A stretch of DNA of 47,657 bases from Bacillota bacterium (GTDB lineage: Bacteria; Bacillota; Clostridia; Lachnospirales; Lachnospiraceae): positions 1 to 47,657 of the forward strand of contig JAEZLZ010000043.1 of the NCBI GenBank assembly GCA_023415055.1, given 5' to 3'. The position numbers and the translations under genes were made by a program. Of this stretch, positions 43,666 through 47,657 are shown piece after piece. Numbering within the stretch: position 1 is the stretch's first letter; each line of letters opens with the position of its first letter. Under the pieces are notes generated by a model. It saw only the letters and a program-made list of their open reading frames with translations. It was not told where the DNA came from and did not search any database.

Positions 43666-44343
43666 ATGGAAAAGCTTAAAATTTTAGTTGTTGATGATGA
43701 AAGTAGAATGAGAAAGCTTGTAAAAGACTTTTTGGTGCGGAAAAACTATGATGTTATTGAAGCGGAAAACGGAGAACAGGCAATCGACCTGTTCTTTTCC
43801 AAGAAAGATATAGCGTTGATTATACTAGATGTTATGATGCCCAAGCTGGATGGCTGGCAGGTTTGCAGAGAGATAAGACAATACTCTAAGGTTCCGATTA
43901 TCATGCTGACAGCAAAGAGCGATGAGAAGGACGAGTTGCTCGGATTTGATCTGGGTGTCGACGAATATATTTCTAAGCCCTTCAGCCCAAAGATATTGGT
44001 GGCACGAGTAGAAGCGGTTCTTCGAAGAACCTCTGTAGTCGAGGAAGAGTCCATTGAAGTTGGTGGAATCGTTCTTGATAAATCAGCCCATCAAGTGAAG
44101 ATTGATGGACAGGAGATTGATTTAAGCTTTAAGGAGTTTGAACTTTTAACGTATTTTGTTACGAATCAGGGAGTTGCTCTGTCACGAGAGAAGATTCTGA
44201 ACAATGTATGGAATTATGATTATTTCGGTGATGCCCGAACCATTGACACTCATGTGAAGAAACTACGGAGCAAGATGGGGCCGAAAGGCGATTTTATCAA
44301 GACCATATGGGGTCTTGGTTACAAATTTGAGGTGGATGCATGA
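43666..44343 (+). CDS. OmpR/PhoB-family response regulator
   Basis: 225 residues from the ATG at 43666 behind GGAGG; the upstream in-frame ATG at 43624 lacks support. Receiver: DDE at 10-12, phosphoacceptor D55 in ILDVMMP, T in MLTAK, K in ISKPF. C-terminal winged helix ending KTIWGLGYKFEVDA. Overlaps the histidine kinase by 4 bp, the standard arrangement of a cognate pair. Target genes unknown. Confidence 0.94.
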   Translation: MEKLKILVVDDESRMRKLVKDFLVRKNYDVIEAENGEQAIDLFFSKKDIALIILDVMMPKLDGWQVCREIRQYSKVPIIMLTAKSDEKDELLGFDLGVDEYISKPFSPKILVARVEAVLRRTSVVEEESIEVGGIVLDKSAHQVKIDGQEIDLSFKEFELLTYFVTNQGVALSREKILNNVWNYDYFGDARTIDTHVKKLRSKMGPKGDFIKTIWGLGYKFEVDA

Positions 44344-45908
44344 GGCATTCAATCCGATTTAAGATAACGCTCACTTTAACGATTATGGTCATTATGACAA
44401 TCTTTTTGGCTTTGATCATAAATCGTTTCTTTCTTTCTGATTATTATGTTTATACGAAAATTAAGAATCTGGATACAGTATATCAGGAAATAAAATCGAT
44501 CTATGATAAGAGTCAGAATGATGAGAAGCTGTCGGAGACGGAGACAGTAAAGATGGAGCATCTGGCTTCCAGATATTCCGTCGATATCTATGTATTCAAT
44601 TATCTTCAGGGCTTAATATACCCCACCAGTATCGGTGATCGTGAATTTAAGCAAATGATGGGTATGCAGGCAGAATATCTGGCCGGATATATGAATCCGG
44701 ACATCACAGACCGAAGGGTTATTAAGATTACTGATAATTATAAAATAATTCATCTTTATGATATACAGAAGGACTCGAATTATATTGATATGGTCGGTTT
44801 GTATGGCACTACCTTTCAGGCATTGAGTGGTCAAACTGATCAAGGGCCCTCGAACAATAATTCAGAGGATACCCTAAAAGACTTTAGCATCATTTTACTC
44901 CGTTCTAATTTTCAAAGCATAGAGGAAGGTGTCGCCATCGCCAATGATTTTCTCGTCTACATCGGAATCTTTACTGTACTTGTCGGAACGGTTGCGATGC
45001 TGATTATCAGCAAGAGGTTTACAAAACCGATACTTGAATTGGCTGGAATAGCAAAGAAGATGTCAGATCTCGACTTTGATATCAAATATCAAGTAGAATC
45101 AAAGGATGAAATCGGAGAATTGGGCAGCAGCATCAATAGCTTGTCGGATAAACTGGAGTCTACCATTACTGAGTTAAAACGTGCAAATAATGAGCTTGTG
45201 ACTGATATCCAAAAGAAGACAGAGATTGATGAGATGCGTAAGGAGTTTCTATCAAATGTTTCGCATGAATTAAAAACACCGATTTCACTGATTCAAGGTT
45301 ATGCGGAAGGTCTGAAAGAAAATATTAATGATGATCCGGAAAGCCGTGACTTTTACTGTGAGGTTATCATGGATGAAGCAGACAAAATGAATACTATGGT
45401 AAAGAAGCTTTTGAATCTGAATGAGATTGAATTTGGCAATAATCAGGTATACTTCGAACGATTTGACATCGTAACACTGATACGATCCGTACTTAGTTCA
45501 ACGGAGATATTGTTTAAGCAAAAGGAAGTAACGTTACATTTTGATGCACCAGAACCAGTATACGTCTGGGCTGATGAATACATGGTAGAACAAGTGCTTA
45601 CCAATTATATCAGCAATGCGCTCAATCATGTAAGTGGCCAGAAAATTATTGAGATTAAATTAATTCATAGAGATGACCGAATTCGGGTGGCGGTATTCAA
45701 TACAGGAGAAATCATACCGGAAGAGGATTTAGACAAGATATGGATAAAATTCTATAAAGTAGATAAAGCCCGGACCAGAGAATACGGTGGCAGCGGAATC
45801 GGCTTATCCATAGTGAAAGCGATTATGAATTCCCTTAATCAGGATTATGGAGTGATTAATCGTAATATCGGAGTAGAATTCTGGTTTGAACTTGATACGA
45901 AGGCTTAA
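44340..45908 (+). CDS. Sensor histidine kinase
   Basis: 522 residues. Helix 1 at about 8-28, an external domain (about 30-195), helix 2 (about 198-222), HAMP (about 223-275), HisKA with H309 in NVSHELKTPISLIQGYAEGL, and a C-terminal ATPase domain including NYISNALNHVSG and GGSGIGLSIVKAI. Cognate kinase of the regulator just upstream. The EGLKENI segment after the His box is frequent in clostridial kinases that respond to cell-wall or antimicrobial stress, but the signal is unknown. A strong terminator follows. Confidence 0.94.
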   Translation: MRHSIRFKITLTLTIMVIMTIFLALIINRFFLSDYYVYTKIKNLDTVYQEIKSIYDKSQNDEKLSETETVKMEHLASRYSVDIYVFNYLQGLIYPTSIGDREFKQMMGMQAEYLAGYMNPDITDRRVIKITDNYKIIHLYDIQKDSNYIDMVGLYGTTFQALSGQTDQGPSNNNSEDTLKDFSIILLRSNFQSIEEGVAIANDFLVYIGIFTVLVGTVAMLIISKRFTKPILELAGIAKKMSDLDFDIKYQVESKDEIGELGSSINSLSDKLESTITELKRANNELVTDIQKKTEIDEMRKEFLSNVSHELKTPISLIQGYAEGLKENINDDPESRDFYCEVIMDEADKMNTMVKKLLNLNEIEFGNNQVYFERFDIVTLIRSVLSSTEILFKQKEVTLHFDAPEPVYVWADEYMVEQVLTNYISNALNHVSGQKIIEIKLIHRDDRIRVAVFNTGEIIPEEDLDKIWIKFYKVDKARTREYGGSGIGLSIVKAIMNSLNQDYGVINRNIGVEFWFELDTKA

Positions 45909-45946
45909 TTTATAAAACACAGGATGACATTTACTGTAGATGATAT

Positions 45947-45993
45947 AAAAATACCCTTGATTGGAAGTTAGATCTGATCAAGGGTATTTTTTG
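45947..45993 (+). terminator. Terminator after the two-component pair
   Basis: Arms AAAAATACCCTTGAT/ATCAAGGGTATTTTTT with a 15-base loop, ending in a T-run. Confidence 0.92.
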
Positions 45994-46151
45994 TGACTAT
46001 TTCTGCGTTTCAATTGCAGATATCGTCATGATCCTTTCCTATATCAAGTAATTTCTGTTGCCGTTTGGAAGGAAAAGTGATAATATGTATTCTGTACCAT
46101 TCTGTAAAATGAAGGTGCGGATTAGGCTATAAATGACAGGAGGAATATAGG

Positions 46152-46835
46152 TTGAGGCATTATAAGCTAGTTGTGATTCTACTTTTGATGGTAACATTAA
46201 CCGGATGCATGCCAAAATATGAGTATACGGATAACCAGACGGATGCCGCTGCGGAATATATGGCGGGATTGATTTTAAAATATGATAACGATTATCATAG
46301 CGCTCTGATGTCTATGGATGATATAATTGCAATCGCTACTCCTACTCCGGGAACTGCTCAGAACACAGTGGATGGTCAGACAGAAGTAACCGTAAGTCCT
46401 ACTGTCGTACCTGAACCGAATTATACTTTATCTGAAGTAATAGATGAAAAGGGCTTTGATCTTACCTATACCGGATATGATATTCTGGATAGCTATCCCG
46501 AGGACGTTACCGAAGCTTACTTCTCAATCTCTGCCAGGGAGGGCAATCAGTTAATAGTACTCTCTTTCCAGTTAAAGAACAAATTGGATAAGAAGAATAA
46601 TCTTAATCTAACGAAAGCGGATATATCCTATCAACTGGATGTCAATGTAGGGACGATATATGAGCCACCCTTCGCACTTCTAGAAAATAATCTTAAGCTG
46701 ATTGATATTACTTTGAAGGCAAAAGAAGAAAAGACGGTGGTTTTAATTTTCGAAGTTAAGAAGGATGTAGAGATGAAGAATATCAACTTGATGGTAACCA
46801 GAGATGATAGATCCGAGATAATTGAGATTAAATAA
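46152..46835 (+). CDS. Predicted lipoprotein
   Basis: 227 residues from a TTG start nine bases after GGAGG. Lipobox LTGC with the modified Cys at residue 19, followed by an acidic/Thr-Pro linker with PTPG and PTVVPEP near 70-95. The mature domain (about 100-227) is beta-rich, containing AYFSISAREGNQLIVLSFQL and KTVVLIFEVKK, reminiscent of immunoglobulin-like DUF4352-type folds. Exported and membrane-anchored. Function unknown. Confidence 0.85.
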   Translation: MRHYKLVVILLLMVTLTGCMPKYEYTDNQTDAAAEYMAGLILKYDNDYHSALMSMDDIIAIATPTPGTAQNTVDGQTEVTVSPTVVPEPNYTLSEVIDEKGFDLTYTGYDILDSYPEDVTEAYFSISAREGNQLIVLSFQLKNKLDKKNNLNLTKADISYQLDVNVGTIYEPPFALLENNLKLIDITLKAKEEKTVVLIFEVKKDVEMKNINLMVTRDDRSEIIEIK

Positions 46836-46946
46836 TTGATGATTACTATGTCATGGCATCATGAGATTTATTGCTTAATATAATAAGAACAATTAAAGTA
46901 ATAAGAATAATAATATAATGTGTGAGGGCACATAAGGGAGGTTACA

Positions 46947-47327
46947 ATGAGTTACGTTGAAAGAAAGCGTATAAAGTTTTTTGGTTTACCATTAACTTTT
47001 ACAAAGTATACCATCAACGAAGATAAGCTTACAATTACATCAGGATTTCTTAACATTACAGAAGATGATGCAATGATGTATAAGATTCAGGATGTAAGAT
47101 TAACCAGGAGTTTGTCAGAGAGAATGTTTAAGATTGGTACCATTACCTGTTACACAGGGGATACTACTCATCCTGAGCTTATCCTACATCATATCAGGCA
47201 TTCCAGTGATATTAAGGACTTTATTATTACTTCTTCTGAAGAAGCAAGGAGAAAGAGAAGATCCTTGCACACTCTGAATATTGACGCAGAAGAACTGGAA
47301 GAGGAAGAGCTGGATAACAATAATTAA
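46947..47327 (+). CDS. Bacterial PH-domain (YdbS/YdbT-like) protein
   Basis: 126 residues, no membrane helix. FFGLPLTFTKYTINEDKLTI, MMYKIQDVRLTRSLSERMF and IGTITCYTGD match the core beta-sheet of bacterial PH (bPH2) domains, with the IxDV motif typical of this family. The C-terminus is very acidic (AEELEEEELDNNN). Bacterial PH proteins are usually membrane-associated; this one is just the domain. Start behind GGGAGG. It is the last gene before the rRNA leader. Confidence 0.87.
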   Translation: MSYVERKRIKFFGLPLTFTKYTINEDKLTITSGFLNITEDDAMMYKIQDVRLTRSLSERMFKIGTITCYTGDTTHPELILHHIRHSSDIKDFIITSSEEARRKRRSLHTLNIDAEELEEEELDNNN

Positions 47328-47356
47328 AAAGGGAATAAAAAAGTTTGTTTTTTATC

Positions 47357-47385
47357 TTGACATTTTTCGATTTGGAATGTACAAT
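47357..47385 (+). promoter_or_regulatory. Upstream rRNA-operon promoter (P1)
   Basis: TTGACA, 17-bp spacer, TACAAT: near-perfect consensus, 30 bases after the PH gene stop. Confidence 0.8.
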
Positions 47386-47450
47386 AAAAATCCACCGTTG
47401 ATGAACAACCTCGAGGACAAAAAAGAAATAACAAAAAAATAAAAAAGTGG

Positions 47451-47479
47451 TTGACATAATACGATGGATGTGATAAACT
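47451..47479 (+). promoter_or_regulatory. Downstream rRNA-operon promoter (P2)
   Basis: TTGACA, 17-bp spacer, TAAACT. A run of A-rich DNA just upstream looks like an UP element. Tandem strong promoters 94 bases apart are typical of rrn operons. Confidence 0.8.
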
Positions 47480-47657
47480 AAAAAAGTTGGCGGCGCTGCT
47501 AGATGAAACAAAAAGCAAGCCGGAAACACAATGAACCTTGATAATTGAACAGTGAAACAACCCTGAAAATTCTAAAAAACTTGAGACTTACACATGAGTC
47601 TCAAAAATAGATTTTCATGAATGAATTGGTTTAACCAGTTCATACGAACTCGTATCT
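47480..47657 (+). ncRNA. Probable leader of an rRNA operon, cut by the window end
   Basis: After P2 the sequence contains CCTTGATAATTGAACAG, of the type often seen in leaders and spacers of clostridial rRNA operons, then a perfect hairpin TTGAGACT/AGTCTCAA (47581-47604) and a dyad GAATTGGTT/AACCAGTTC (47623-47641). The mature 16S start has not been reached. Inference from promoters and leader-like sequence; no 16S sequence is visible. Confidence 0.65.

Overview
The window looks like a chromosomal segment of a low-GC, Gram-positive anaerobe, most likely a Lachnospiraceae-type Clostridium. Supporting signs are AT-rich intergenic DNA, strong AGGAGG-type ribosome binding sites, a DUF4317 protein, rubrerythrin, a PT-repeat CAP protein, many two-component and cyclic-di-GMP signalling proteins, and a vanG-type cluster of the kind known from commensal clostridia. 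The left edge cuts a GGDEF-EAL gene. The right edge stops inside what looks like the leader of an rRNA operon.

Layout. 1-9.3 kb: signalling block with a truncated cyclic-di-GMP enzyme, a decayed chemotaxis receptor, an SGNH hydrolase, and a LuxR-type response regulator divergent from a 1218-residue hybrid kinase. 9.7-18.5 kb: efflux block with a MarR regulator and its operator, a DHA2 transporter carrying a large extra domain, a tRNA with odd features, a Nudix hydrolase, a second MFS transporter behind a 19-bp triple repeat, and a heterodimeric ABC exporter. 18.6-25.7 kb: aldo/keto reductase, four very small ORFs, purine nucleoside phosphorylase, a second chemotaxis-receptor fragment, DUF4317, a minimal MGMT-like protein and a paired chromate-type transporter.

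25.8-30.8 kb is the most recognisable system: vanR-vanS-vanG-vanXY-vanT, an inducible pathway that replaces peptidoglycan D-Ala-D-Ala ends with D-Ala-D-Ser. VanR and VanS sense and switch. VanT makes D-Ser, VanG ligates D-Ala to D-Ser, and VanXY removes the normal D-Ala-D-Ala precursors. Here VanT is only the soluble racemase, without the usual membrane half. A tandem 11-bp VanR-box-like repeat followed by a strong hairpin separates vanRS from the resistance genes. A CAP-domain secreted protein and a second VanY-like M15 peptidase follow, extending the cell-wall theme to 33.2 kb.

33.3-47.3 kb is ordinary housekeeping and stress content: rubrerythrin, a TspO-like membrane protein, DUF2935, YitT, RsgA, two GNAT acetyltransferases, a Gfo/Idh oxidoreductase, an OmpR/kinase pair, a lipoprotein and a PH-domain protein. 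Several intergenic regions hold elaborate hairpins, notably 35104-35199, 39636-39717 and 40650-40742. From 47357 two tandem consensus promoters lead into the probable rRNA leader. All family calls come from reading the translated sequence by eye; no searches were run.
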